Origin: Mermis nigrescens
Taxonomy: Eukaryota; Nematoda; Enoplea; Mermithida; Mermithidae
Length of the DNA: 64,000 bases
Direction: 5' to 3'
Assembly (NCBI GenBank): GCA_036768485.1
Contig: JAVLUZ010000145.1
Coordinates: 22,415,522 to 22,479,521, forward strand
Below are positions 14,101 through 23,000 of the stretch, piece after piece. The position numbers were made by a program, and so were the translations under genes. The notes under the pieces are model-generated. The model did not search any database. It saw only the letters and a list, made by a program, of their open reading frames with translations, and was not told the origin of the DNA. Position 1 is the stretch's first letter; each line of letters starts with the position of its first letter.

Positions 14101-16759
14101 AATAAGGTATGCAATATACAGGGTGTTTCACTTGTCAGACCGGAGTTATGTTATGTAATCAGCTTCAGCAATATTTCGATTTGATAATTTCCTTTTCTTT
14201 TTACATCACAAGCTAATTAAGTTCTGGTTAAAACACTCCGCCATGCCAGTTAAGAATGCTCTTATCAGTCGCGGGCTCTCGCTTAAAATTCAATTAGAAA
14301 CTCCATTTAAACGATGAAAGTACTGCCAATATTGCAACTTTTGCATAATCGATCCAGTACAGAGTACATAGATCACGGTTCATTTGTAATTATTGATAAA
14401 ATATATCTAAGCACGAAAGCTTCACCGGTAAAATTTTCATGTTTGCTCTACACGCTGTCTCAGTTTTGTCTGGTTTACACAAAAATGTATATCTTACACC
14501 TCAATATCATGCATTATATGTGATATGCGATAATATCATCGATACATTCAACGGCTGGAGGGGAGAGGGTAAGCGCAGTGACCTCTAGTTTTTATTCAAA
14601 AAATTTCCATAAACTTCATTTTTTCTAAAAGTAGGGGGTAAGTCAAAAGTATTCTCTCTTCAGGGAGGATGGGAGATAACGACCATACATGGGCAGCGAG
14701 AAAATTCTGGGAGACAGGTGTGATTGGGTGAAATTGTTAAAAATCGCCAAAAATGTTACTAAAAATAGAATTTTGGGTTCTACAATAGTCTGCGGGGGTT
14801 TTTTTAACTTGTTAGGCTGTAAACCACACCTGGGCGTAGGGGGTTGGGGGTATGCACCCTCCCCACCGAGAAACCAAAATACCCCCCCCAGAAACCAAAA
14901 TACCCCCAGAAACCGAAATACCCCTACCCCCCAGAAATCAATTTTTTAATTTTTTTGTTCTTTTTTCGCAATTTTTGGTGGCAATGGATAGCGCTCGATG
15001 AGAAACGTGGAAAAATTTTTCGCCCTACCACCATTTTTAAGGCCATTTCTTGACCTTTGAAAAATCTTGCACCCCCAGAATTTTCTTGCTGCCCGCGTAT
15101 GGTGTAAACCCCCTCCTACTACACCCACGTGTGAACTTTGGTTGGGGATACCCTCCATCCCCCTGTTACATGCATGATATCATTGCGTATTCCCAGGATT
15201 GGGCTAACGCCGACTATGCGCCTTGGTCTGATCGAGTTTGGTCGGCGTCGGCTTCGTCGTCGTCGACGACGACCGACGTCGCCCATTGGCCGGCGTCATC
15301 GTCGCCGTCGGTGAATGCTTTGATGACTGGTGGCGCAAGTGGCGCCGTCGGTGGCGGTTGGTCGCCGAATAACTCGTCGCCGTTTGGCAACCACTACGAG
15401 CAGACGGTCCGCCGTCAAAGCGTCGCGACGTTGGGCGCCGCGTCAGCGACGCCGCCGCCGCCTAACGATTCCAGCGTCGTAGCGTGGGGACCGTTGGTCG
15501 CGCCGTCTAAGGTAAACTTCGGACGATCCCCAATCACACCTGGACGTGGGGGGTTTGGGGGTATGCAATGCACCCCCAGAAACCAAAATACCCTCAGAAT
15601 TCAATTTTTGAATTTTTTTGTTTTTTTTTCCGCAATTATTTGATGCCAATGGATAGTGCTCGATGAGAAACGTTGAGAAATTGTGTTTTTCGCGATACCA
15701 CCATTTTTAAGGCCATTTTTTGACCTTTGAAAAAATCTTGCACCACCTAGAACTTTGGTGCCGCCCACCTACACATGGCTCCAACCCCGTGCATTTAACG
15801 GCTCGAAATTTTGACTTTGAGTCCCCGGCACACATGGGCATGGGAAAAGTCTGCGGGGGTATACATCCCCCGCACGAGTTGAAAAACCCACCGCAGATTA
15901 CTGTAGACCCCATAACTCTATTTTTAGTAAGTTTTTTTGGCGATTCCCCCCCCCCCCCATAATTTTTTTGCTGCCTATCATACGTGTGCAGCGAGAAAAA
16001 AATTGTCTTAAAAGTGGTGTTATGGCGAAAAACATAATTTTTCAACGTTTCTCATCGAGCACTGTCCATTGGCATCAAAAATTGCGAAAAAGGAACCATA
16101 GGGGTATTTTGATATTGGGGAGGGTTATTCGGCCTTCTGGACATACCCGAACCCCACGCTAACGTGTGCTACCCATGTATGGTTCCCGGCCATTTTAGAG
16201 GGATAAGCTTCATTTTTCCAAAAAATGACAAAAAGTCCTAAAAATGACTAAAAACGCAAGTTTCTGTTTAAAATGAGGAGGTCAAAAATTTTTTGACTAT
16301 GTCTGTCCCCCTCCCCTATATTACCCCGACTAGTTTCAGGCAAAAACCCACTTGGAGCTTTTTCGACCGAAAATGGAAGGGCGGCACAAAAATTCTGGTG
16401 AGAGTGCAAGATTTTTCTAAGGTCAAAAAAATGGCCTTAAAAATAGTGGTATGGCGAAAAAACACCATTTTTCAACGTTTCTCATCGAGCACTATCCATT
16501 AGCAACAAAAAATTGCGAGAAAAACAAAAAAAATCAAAAATTGAATTCTGGGGGGTATTTTGGTTGCTCGGGGGGGGGGGGTGCATACCCCCAAACCCCC
16601 CACGCCCAGGTGTGTTGCGAACGATATTCATTGTATGTAACTATACGTGCTTAAGTATTAATTAATAATTATTTTTTATTAATAATCAATAAAAGTTTTC
16701 AACTAATTCGAGTGGAAACAATCGTTTTTAAATAATTTCAGGAAGCCAACGATCATTGA
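2177..16759 (+). CDS. Multi-exon gene, large disordered protein with Trp-rich C-terminus (5' incomplete)
   Basis: Eight exons join with matching phases at every junction: 2177-2375, 4777-5110, 6694-6928, 9037-9126, 11932-12669, 13073-13161, 15197-15511 and 16742-16759 (TGA stop). This gives 671 visible residues. No start Met is seen; exon 2177 begins inside a codon, so the true start is upstream. The first exon has a hydrophobic helical stretch (LLQRLWQLIVSLIKERKL). The middle is Ser/Lys/Gln-rich and looks disordered. Exon 5 has an Asp run (DDDDDD), a Gly run and a charged helix (QLRLERLRRWEEYKAQMQK). Exons 6-7 contain scattered Trp in Ser/Gly/Asn context (EDWPGF, NLWDED, DWANADYAPW, GGGWSPN). 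I do not recognise the protein. Trp motifs like these occur in GW-repeat proteins, but no domain supports that. The introns are filled with MITEs. Confidence 0.75.
2398..2582 (+). mobile_element. MITE family D, copy 2
   Basis: Termini CAGGCACGTAGC and ATACGTGCCTG, with 8-bp flanks GCATTTCG (2390-2397) and GCATTGCG (2583-2590), one mismatch. It lies in intron 1 of the large gene, 22 bases past the donor GT at 2376. Confidence 0.8.
2600..3460. other. Intron sequence without recognised features
   Basis: AT-rich intron of the gene at 2177-16759. Short ORFs here (for example 3086-3340) have no acceptor/donor support and no family resemblance. Confidence 0.5.
3470..3725. repeat. Family G repeat copy
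   Basis: Shares blocks (tttttggccaaatggcataaaaat, catttctcccagaaaattt, attctgagggtctata) with copies at 1553-2055, 11595-11760, 18380-18650 and 22815-23050. Non-coding. Confidence 0.45.
3765..4085. repeat. Family F repeat copy
   Basis: Starts with gcgccattttgggctcaaaaacggtgg and carries the block acatttctagaacat...gaacagaat agcgtcaaaaa, then a C-rich end with ctcaaaccccgaagatctt. The same block order occurs at 4420-4685, 9935-10275, 13370-13700 and 54660-55020. Confidence 0.5.
4170..4412 (-). mobile_element. MITE family A copy
   Basis: Complete copy in reverse orientation, from CATAGGTGGG to the end CGCGTGTG. It is flanked by GTGGGTAC (4162-4169) and GTGAGTAC (4413-4420), an 8-bp duplication with one mismatch. 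Confidence 0.85.
4420..4685. repeat. Family F repeat copy
   Basis: Abuts the MITE to its left. Carries cgcgtcaaaaacatcgtttt, ttcctgacgatgctctatct and the C-rich end ggggtgaaacccctcc typical of family F. Non-coding intron sequence. Confidence 0.5.
5137..5361 (+). mobile_element. MITE family E, copy 1
   Basis: Inverted termini CATACACGTAACAGG and (reverse) CATACACGTAACGGC, flanked by ATTATCGC (5129-5136) and ATTATTGC (5362-5369). The interior is C/G-run rich (gggatccccatcc, ccccccctcc). It lies 26 bases past the donor at 5111 and is not part of the protein, although the reading frame stays open through it. Confidence 0.8.
5370..6030. other. Intron sequence without recognised features
   Basis: AT-rich intron 2 of the large gene. 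No exon with usable splice sites was found on either strand. Confidence 0.45.
6031..6198 (-). mobile_element. MITE family D, copy 3
   Basis: Reverse-orientation copy from CAGGCACGTAAC to TGTGCCTG, with a perfect 8-bp duplication ATCATTTT on both sides (6023-6030 and 6199-6206). Confidence 0.85.
6993..7156 (+). mobile_element. MITE family B copy
   Basis: Runs from cacacatgggcgtgggggtt to cttgctgcccatgtacg. Shares the internal block aattactgtagatcccagaatt with copies at 14679-14824 (reverse) and 15829-15978. Termini resemble family A. Intron 3 of the large gene. Confidence 0.6.
7540..8700. repeat. Diverged repeats in intron 3 (family F-like)
   Basis: Contains ccccccagaatgg, ctgacccccagaattctaatgct and, from about 8290, a family F copy (gaggggtcaagctc, gatggatatgtacttgtcaaa, gtttttttttcacgattttg). 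All is intron; no coding exon is seen. Confidence 0.4.
9200..9385. repeat. T-rich low-complexity tract
   Basis: About 185 bases of T/C with TTTTT and CTTTT runs directly after the donor at 9127. It gives spurious hydrophobic Phe/Leu ORFs in two frames. Confidence 0.8.
9935..10275. repeat. Family F repeat copy
   Basis: Starts acagcatgggaattctgag and ends aattctgggggagtg. Contains cgtcaagaacatcgtttttc and gaacaaaatatagtcaaaa, shared with the copies at 4420, 13370 and 54660. Confidence 0.5.
10276..11118. other. Intron 4 of the large gene, mostly unrecognised
   Basis: Apart from a diverged family D MITE at 10672-10764 (caggggcgtagctgg... tgtgcctg, no clear duplication), this stretch holds nothing I can name. 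Confidence 0.45.
11119..11352 (+). mobile_element. MITE family E copy, diverged
   Basis: Same layout as 5137-5361: atgtaagagggg start, gaaatttttgaccc, ttttgggaaaaaaattt, ggccgtttt, C-rich block, then cctttacat. Non-coding, in intron 4. Confidence 0.55.
11595..11890. repeat. Family G fragment followed by MITE family C
   Basis: 11595-11755 resembles family G (aaaaattttccatttttctattctaggggg). 11756-11887 resembles family C (gacccccagaatctgaaag, ccccatcggaccc, gctgcccacctatg). They end about 45 bases before the acceptor of exon 5. Confidence 0.45.
12737..12964 (-). mobile_element. MITE family A copy
   Basis: Reverse copy from CATAGGTGGC to CACGTGTG with the family core. It fills most of intron 5 of the large gene, 67 bases past the donor at 12670. 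No matching 8-bp duplication was found. Confidence 0.75.
13370..13700. repeat. Family F repeat copy
   Basis: Contains ttgggcccaaaaatagtggc, cgtgtcaaaaacaccgtttt, atgatgctctatctttctaga and a C-rich right end. Intron 6 of the large gene. Confidence 0.5.
13793..14006 (-). mobile_element. MITE family A, truncated copy
   Basis: Core blocks present in reverse (cgtttcacatcgagcactatccattg). The right terminus gcccaggtatg is intact; the left terminus is eroded. Confidence 0.7.
14679..14824 (-). mobile_element. MITE family B copy
   Basis: Reverse copy beginning gaccatacatgggcagcgag, with the block tctacaatagtctgcggg. It abuts a family A copy on its right. Confidence 0.6.
14825..15101 (+). mobile_element. 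MITE family A copy
   Basis: From CACACCTGGGCG to GCCCGCGTATG, flanked by CTGTAAAC (14817-14824) and GTGTAAAC (15102-15109), one mismatch. The left part has an internal repetition of (a)aaccaaaatacccccc. A family E fragment (ttggggataccctccatccc) follows at 15120-15172. Confidence 0.8.
15535..15772 (+). mobile_element. MITE family A copy
   Basis: Starts CACACCTGGACG, 23 bases past the donor at 15512, and ends near ccgcccacctacaca. All core blocks are present. Confidence 0.75.
15829..15978 (+). mobile_element. MITE family B copy
   Basis: Starts cacacatgggcatggg, carries cagattactgtagacccc and a run of more than ten C near 15945, and ends tttttttgctgcctatc. Confidence 0.55.
15979..16168 (-). 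mobile_element. MITE family A, internally shortened copy
   Basis: Reverse copy from catacgtgtgcagcg to ctaacgtgtg, lacking part of the middle A-rich block. Confidence 0.7.
16379..16614 (-). mobile_element. MITE family A copy
   Basis: Reverse copy ending cacgcccaggtgtg, with a run of about 11 G near 16570. Lies between exons 7 and 8 of the large gene. Confidence 0.75.
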
Positions 16760-16967
16760 CTATGAGTGACGGACGAATAATCGTTTTTTCGGAGTCTCTT
16801 GGACAGCTTTTCTGCGAACAATGCTTCGTTAAGTTCATTTCCTGTGATGATCTGCTTCTTTTCGTCAAATAGCGCATTTCCTCTCCGTGTGTGCATTGAT
16901 GAATTTTTCCGTGCTTTTTTCACGTGACTGCATCCGCTTCTTACCTGAAAATAGAATTGGCGTGTGA

Positions 16968-16973
16968 AATAAA
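16968..16973 (+). terminator. Putative polyadenylation signal of the large gene
   Basis: AATAAA about 210 bases past the TGA at 16757-16759. It is the first consensus hexamer downstream. Position only; not tested. Confidence 0.35.
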
Positions 16974-17453
16974 AAAAGAAATGACTTACGCATTGCGAAA
17001 CTTAAAAAAGAAACGCATTTTTTCCTTGGCTTTTTTCAGTCGGACTATTTGTTTGTAAACTATTCCTAGACAAATGGCACTTTCGAAATCGCTTTAAATA
17101 AGTACAGCTCCTTGGACGAATGAAAAAATTTCGCACCTAGTTTCGTTATCAAAGTTAAAAACTAAGAAGCCAAATTGTAAATTTCAAAGGTCAAAAAACG
17201 GCGAAAAGAATGATATGAGGCAAATACATGGTTTTTATGGTTTTCGTCGAGTTCTTTTCATTGGCTTCAAAAATTCTTTGAAATGAGTGTCTTTAAAGAG
17301 ATTCATGAGATGGACTTAGAGTGTTTGCCATATTCCTGGTCGTCCGACCGGAGCCACAAACCAGGAAGCCTATCTTTAGTCTATTTCATTTATACTAGAG
17401 TTTTTTGGAAGTTTGAAATGCCTACAAAAAGTGCTTAATAGACACAGTAGGTC

Positions 17454-17670
17454 CATACCAGGGCGTGGGGGTTGGAAAAATGCAACCCCCAGAAACCAAA
17501 ATCCCCCCAATGATTCATTATTGAAAGTTTTTTCTTTTTTGCAATTTTTTCATGCCAATGGATAGTGCTCGATGAGAAACGTTGAAAAATGGTGTTTTAA
17601 CATTTTTAAGGCAATTTTTTGATCTTTGAAAGAGTCTTGCACTCCCCTGGAACTTTGGTGCCGCCCAAGC
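17454..17670 (+). mobile_element. MITE family A copy
   Basis: Starts cataccagggcgtggggg and ends tggtgccgcccaag, with the core catgccaatggatagtgctc between. Confidence 0.75.
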
Positions 17671-17802
17671 CCCTATACTGAGATTAGGCTGATCTTTTGT
17701 TTTGCTGAGCGACAGTATTGTAGTCTAAGCAGTGGGGACTGGGGATTTTTTAGTGAAAAAAATTGAATAAATAAAACAGATTGTACATATGTATAGTCTG
17801 TT

Positions 17803-18090
17803 TCACAGAACTTTGTGCATAAATTTTAAGACTATTCGACTATAAGCTGACAGATTGCGATTATAGCATTGATTTGATATATGATTATCATAATCCGTCA
17901 GCTTGCTTTCGAAAAAATTCTTATTCGTGCACAAAGTTATGTGAAAAAGACTATAGGTATGTACATCTTTACCGGTCATTTTGATATCAGTATCAATACT
18001 ATTTGCAGTTCGAAGAAACTTGATTACAATGGCTTGGTCCAGAGCCTTATTGTATTTCGAAATCGCCTCGTTTTTCTTTGCATCAGTCAA
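17803..18090 (-). CDS. Possible exon of an unidentified gene (low confidence)
   Basis: On the minus strand the open frame includes the peptide NEAISKYNKALDQAIVIKF. It has less AT-rich codon use than its surroundings. A usable donor (accg|gtaaag) lies at about 17964-17969. No start Met, partner exon or family match was found. The reverse reading of the same DNA is also open, which weakens the call. Confidence 0.22.
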   Translation of the reverse strand: MTDAKKNEAISKYNKALDQAIVIKFLRTANSIDTDIKMTGKDVHTYSLFHITLCTNKNFFESKLTDYDNHISNQCYNRNLSAYSRIVLKFMHKVL

Positions 18091-18379
18091 ATACGTTATG
18101 AGTTTTTATAGTAGGTATTTTATAATCCCAGTTTCGCAGTTTACGCAGTTTCATTTCTGGTGTAGGATGTCAATGAAAGTTTAAAATTTTCGGGAGTTTT
18201 GCATGAAAAAGCGCTGTGTGGGGTGAATGTGATCATTCTAAGGAACTCTAACGCAAAACAGCGAAATGAACTCAGGCCGCCATTACTCAAGATTACTGGA
18301 AATATATTTTTCAGCATTTCCGCTTTTAAGCTATCAAGAAAAAATTAATCTACATATTGTTGTGCATCATTTTTCCAAG

Positions 18380-18650
18380 AAATTTTCCATTTTTTCATTC
18401 TGGGGTCTAAGACCTCAAAGCTCCCGCATGTACAATGTCTGGAGACCTCAGCATGAAAAACGAAAAGTTCGTGGTAAAATAAGGCGAAATGAAGGCCAAT
18501 CATCAAGAAAAATCAAACATTTCCTGGCAACTTGAAATTGACCAATTGAAGTAACCGTTTTTACGTCATTCTAACATTTAAAGTAGTAGTTTTTGACGAC
18601 ATTTTGGCTGAAAAAACCTCTTGGCAGACCAGCTGGTCAGTCTCCGTTAA
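18380..18650. repeat. Family G repeat copy
   Basis: Contains ttttccattttttcattctg, aaggcgaaatgaaggccaat, cttgaaattgacc and ttttgacgacattttggc in the family G order. Confidence 0.45.
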
Positions 18651-19300
18651 AAACATCAAATTAATACAAATACGAGCACATAGGTAAGATACATGTCTAT
18701 GAAAATCCAAATTGTGCTAAAGTACTTAAATTTAAATAGATAGCAAAATTATGTCCATTTTTATGTTATTCAACGAGTATGACATTTTTGTAGCCGAAGC
18801 GACCAATCTATGTAAAACGGAAGAATAAGGCCGCATAGAATACAAACGCGCTGCATTTAGCAAAATGCTTTTGTTCGACCAGCAAAATCCGTTAATCTCA
18901 TAAAAGAAGACAATTGACAGGAACTGAACTCTTAGCTGTTTTTTAGCTTGAAATCATCTTTTACTGCAGCTCGTGCTTTTTCTGTTTAAAGTTTTTAACC
19001 CGTTATACACTACGTAAAATTTTATAATGCTTCAGAACACAAACCTGTCTAATACATCAAAAATAGAATATTTATTTTACAATTGTCGTTTCCATGACTA
19101 AAAACACTGTCGCTCATCAGCAGTTTACATGAAAATTTAGTGCTTACTCAAAATTTCAAAACTAGAATTCGGGAATGCTATATTCTGGGTTATATGGGGT
19201 TTTGGCTGCAGTGGTCAATGCAGAGAGGGCCTGCAAACGGAGAGCGTCAAGAAATCGAAAATGGGTATTTATTCAAAAATAAATAACACCGACGTAAAAG
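18651..19300. other. Intergenic, nothing recognised
   Basis: AT-rich sequence with no supported ORF, repeat family or inverted termini. Confidence 0.5.
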
Positions 19301-19307
19301 TAAGATA

Positions 19308-19505
19308 GTGAATCGTAAGATAATCATTAATAAATCTGCACCGAACTTCACAAGTCGGCGGTCACGGTTTCAAGGAAATTACGGTTTTTGGTCCCCGGAT
19401 GCGATTGCTACAATTCAGATTAATTGCGGGCCCAAGGTTCCGGATCCTGAAATTGTCAAGAAATTCAAGTGTTCGGTTCATGGACACGGTTATGGTTCAT
19501 TTTGA
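19308..19505 (+). CDS. Possible small or terminal exon (unidentified)
   Basis: An open stretch ending in TGA at 19503-19505, followed 11 bases later by AATAAA (19516 region). The C-terminal half (GPKVPDPEIVKKFKCSVHG) looks protein-like. I do not recognise a family. It could be the last exon of a gene whose other exons were not found. Confidence 0.28.
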   Translation: MNRKIIINKSAPNFTSRRSRFQGNYGFWSPDAIATIQINCGPKVPDPEIVKKFKCSVHGHGYGSF

Positions 19506-19995
19506 AATACTTCAGTAATAAATAATAGATGTATAATTTTATATAGGCATGTATGTCGATTTATTACAAAGAAAAATAATACTTTCTATATTTGTTTGCC
19601 TGATGAACACACCTCAACGAAATCCAAAATACTGATGCCTAAACTCTATCATAAGACAGAAGATATCAAGGCCATTACGAAATTCAGGAATTGCACTTAA
19701 AATTCGCGAAAAATCGAATCGCAGCGTTTCAGTCATGTTCTGATTAATGCCATCTCAAACGAATAATTATCCAGGCACTAATACGAATGCATGAGTGCGC
19801 TCTTCACACGTTTATAGCGATTAAATTTGAAAAATTCCAGATTTTAGTTTTTAGGAAGCGTAGTATAAGAGAAAGGCGGGCGTTAAAATCGAAATTGATC
19901 TTTAATTATAATCAGGTTAAATTTCGCTCATTACATTTTTCCGCTGTCACGAAATCCGTCAGCGTGAACACGTCTCGCTGTTTGGTCATTACAAA

Positions 19996-20003
19996 TATAA
20001 AAA
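19996..20003 (+). promoter_or_regulatory. Possible TATA box of the collagen gene
   Basis: TATAAAAA lies 63 bases before the collagen ATG. A good acceptor-like site (gtttttacaag) lies about 35 bases before the ATG, so spliced-leader addition is an alternative explanation for the 5' end. Confidence 0.3.
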
Positions 20004-20065
20004 TAAATACTTTGTTTTTACAAGAAATTCCTCACAACTTTTTTCTCAATAATAATCAATCGAAC

Positions 20066-23000
20066 ATGCTTTACACATCGGCTCAATTTGCCGGCTATTC
20101 GGCAGTATTGCTAAGCCTTGGAGCTCTTATTGGCTGTTTCGTTTTGGCTACTTCCATTTGGAGCCAAGTGTCAAACGCTGGTCTAGAAATTGGCACAGAG
20201 ATGCACGAGTTTAATGTGAGTAGTTTAAATGATGACAATTTTATTCGTGTTGACAAATGTCATTCCATCGCACAGTTTAATCTTGATAAATCTGAAGACA
20301 AAAACTTGTTGAAAACTGACGTATAATTTCCTTACTGATAATTTTCGAAATGCGTATACTATTATTTTAGTTAGATAAAATGTATGCAATGTTACATTGA
20401 CTTATTTACACTTATTGAATTATTGAATAAATTTAAGTTGTTAAGTAAAACAAAACAATTAATGTGAGCTAATTAATCACCCTCTCAATTAGACATGAAG
20501 AAGTTATTTCGAACAATAAGATGAATATACAATTTTTAGCTTTTGGCTGAAGGAGTGTGGCACGACATCTCGGCTTTCAAAAGCGGTTTAGACATCCCAA
20601 TTAGCCGACAAACTCGTTTTGCTGGGCCAATGTGTAGTGAGCCGGAAATTTAGTCTTTATTTTCGTCCGAGACATTGTTCCATTTTCGTTAAAGAGCTCA
20701 ATAAAGTTAAAATGAAAAAAAGTCAAGATTAGACAAACATACGATATAAAAAAGTAAAAAAAGTATGATCACGATCACACGTGGGCGTGGGGGAAGGGGG
20801 TTTGGGGGGTATGCACCCCAGAAGTTGAAACCCCCCCCCCCCGCAGAAATCAAAATACCCCACGTAGAATTCAAATTTTGAAATTTTTTTTGCTGTTTTA
20901 GCGATTTTTTGATGCCATTGGATAGTGCTCGATGAAAAACGTCGAAAAATGGTGTTTTTTCGCCATACGACCACTTTTAAGACCATTTTTTGACCTTTGA
21001 AAATTTTTTCACCCCCCCACCCAAGAATTTTGGTGCTGCGCACCTATGATCACGATTCGAAATGCTGCCACTTTCTGAATTTGAAGGAGAACACTGTTCC
21101 ATTTCAGGATGCAACGATAAGAACACTTGTCCATCAGGCAACAAAGGATCGCCCGGTGAGCCAGGCTTAGACGGGTAAGTCGACAGCTTTTCTCAAAAAA
21201 CGCAAGAATACGCGGTTTCAAATCTAAAGTTATCGTTGTTGAGCTTTATTTACTCATTAAAGTCGACAAAACATTTTCGAAGCATACATGTATCTGTGCA
21301 AAATCAGATTGGATTATAGGATTAATAGGATTATTGGATTAATTGGATCATCTAATTGTCTAATTATCTAATTAGACGCTAATTAGATGACGTACGTAAG
21401 TGCGGTATGTTTATAATTTTAACAGTGAAGCATTGAACAATCGAAAATCCTTACTAATCGTAGATAACTTTATGAATACGTGGGCGTGGGGTAAGGTGGG
21501 AGATTTGGGGTATGCACCCCTTGGGAGGCCGAATATCCCCAAAAAACCCAAATACCCCTTGAATTCAATTTTTGAACTTTTTGGTTTTTTCGCTATTTTT
21601 TTATGCCAATGGATAGTGCTTGATGAGAAACGTTGAAAAATGATGTTTTTTCGCCATACCATAATTATAAAGACCATTGACTGCATTACGTGCAAATGTT
21701 TTCGTTCCAAAATTAGACTACCGTAGCTGAATGTAGCAGAAAAGTATAATTCAGAAAATCTGAAAGCTATTCATATCTAATTAAAATTAAGTTTTAATCC
21801 ATCTGCTAAAAAATTTATTACAGACTTCCTGGAGAGCCTGGCCCGCCTGGCGCCGTGGGATTGCCAGGCAATTTTCCACACGTTCCACTCGACCCGACTG
21901 GCAAATGCATTCCTTGTCCACACGGACCCGTTGGCCCGAAGGGTCCGCCTGGACCAGTCGGCGTTCAAGTAAATTAAAAAAACGATGAAGTGCTAATTAA
22001 ATTGTTGATCGGCATTAAATGCTTCTAGAATCTATAGAAGTCGACAAACCTACAATCATTCAGAATACGTATATCTCGCGCGCGTAAATCTTTAAACTCA
22101 GCAGAACAGAATAGACAAAACTGTCACTGTTTGGATAATTTCAAAAAACTACAAATTTTAAGAAAGAATGAGCTATTCCTTTTTCGTAGCTGCGAATATC
22201 TATATTCGTTTACTGAATATTTACTTCTACCAATCATGGGCAGTAGTCAAATTCTGGGTGTACGGGTGGCGCGAAACTGACTAAAATTCCAAAAAATTCA
22301 ATTCTGGGGTTACGGGGGGTCTGCCATATTCCCAGAGGGTGGAATGGAAACCATACATGGGCGTGGAAGGAAGGTTGGGAGGTGTTTGCACCCCTCAAAA
22401 TCTGAGAACCCCCTAGAATCGATTATTTCCCTGGAATCAAATTTTTAGTGCTATTTTTTGGTAATTTTTCCCTAACTGACCTCCCCAGAATTTGGCTGCT
22501 GCCCAACTGAAAAGAACAGACGATAGGAAAAAATTAAAAGCGGATCTGAGCAAAAGAATGCTAAGGTTAGGCCTAAGGATAATTGATAAAGTACATGGTA
22601 AAAAGTGTTGCTTTTCTGTAGAAATGCTCAATTTTCGGTGGTAAAAACCCTATTCTGATTTCTGGAGAATTATATAGCTACGCTTTTTCCATGTTGAAAG
22701 TATAAGGTCCATTCTAAAGGTATTGACGTACTTAGCTTTAAGATCTAAATTCTCTTCGGCTGTCCCCCAGAGGCCAGATAATATGTAAAGCAGGTGAGCG
22801 AGCAAAGACTAACAAATGTGCACAGCACGGCCGGTCTGTGAGTATCACTCGGTCTAGAGGTCAGCCAGCCTCTATAAGCTTGCATTGGTCGTAGAAATTG
22901 GCGCAAAAGTTAAAAATGACTTCAAAGTGTATTAATTCTTGGTCTACGGTTTTAAACACTTTGCAAGCTTTTATTCAGCCTTGATTTTGCCTAGCTTGCC

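Noticed and set aside
19787..20065. N-terminal extension of the collagen ORF
   Set aside because: The open frame upstream of ATG 20066 has no collagen-family resemblance and covers the likely TATA box and leader.
20216..20326. Collagen ORF continuing past 20215
   Set aside because: A strong donor gtgagt lies at 20216, and exon 20540-20636 gives the expected family sequence in the right phase.
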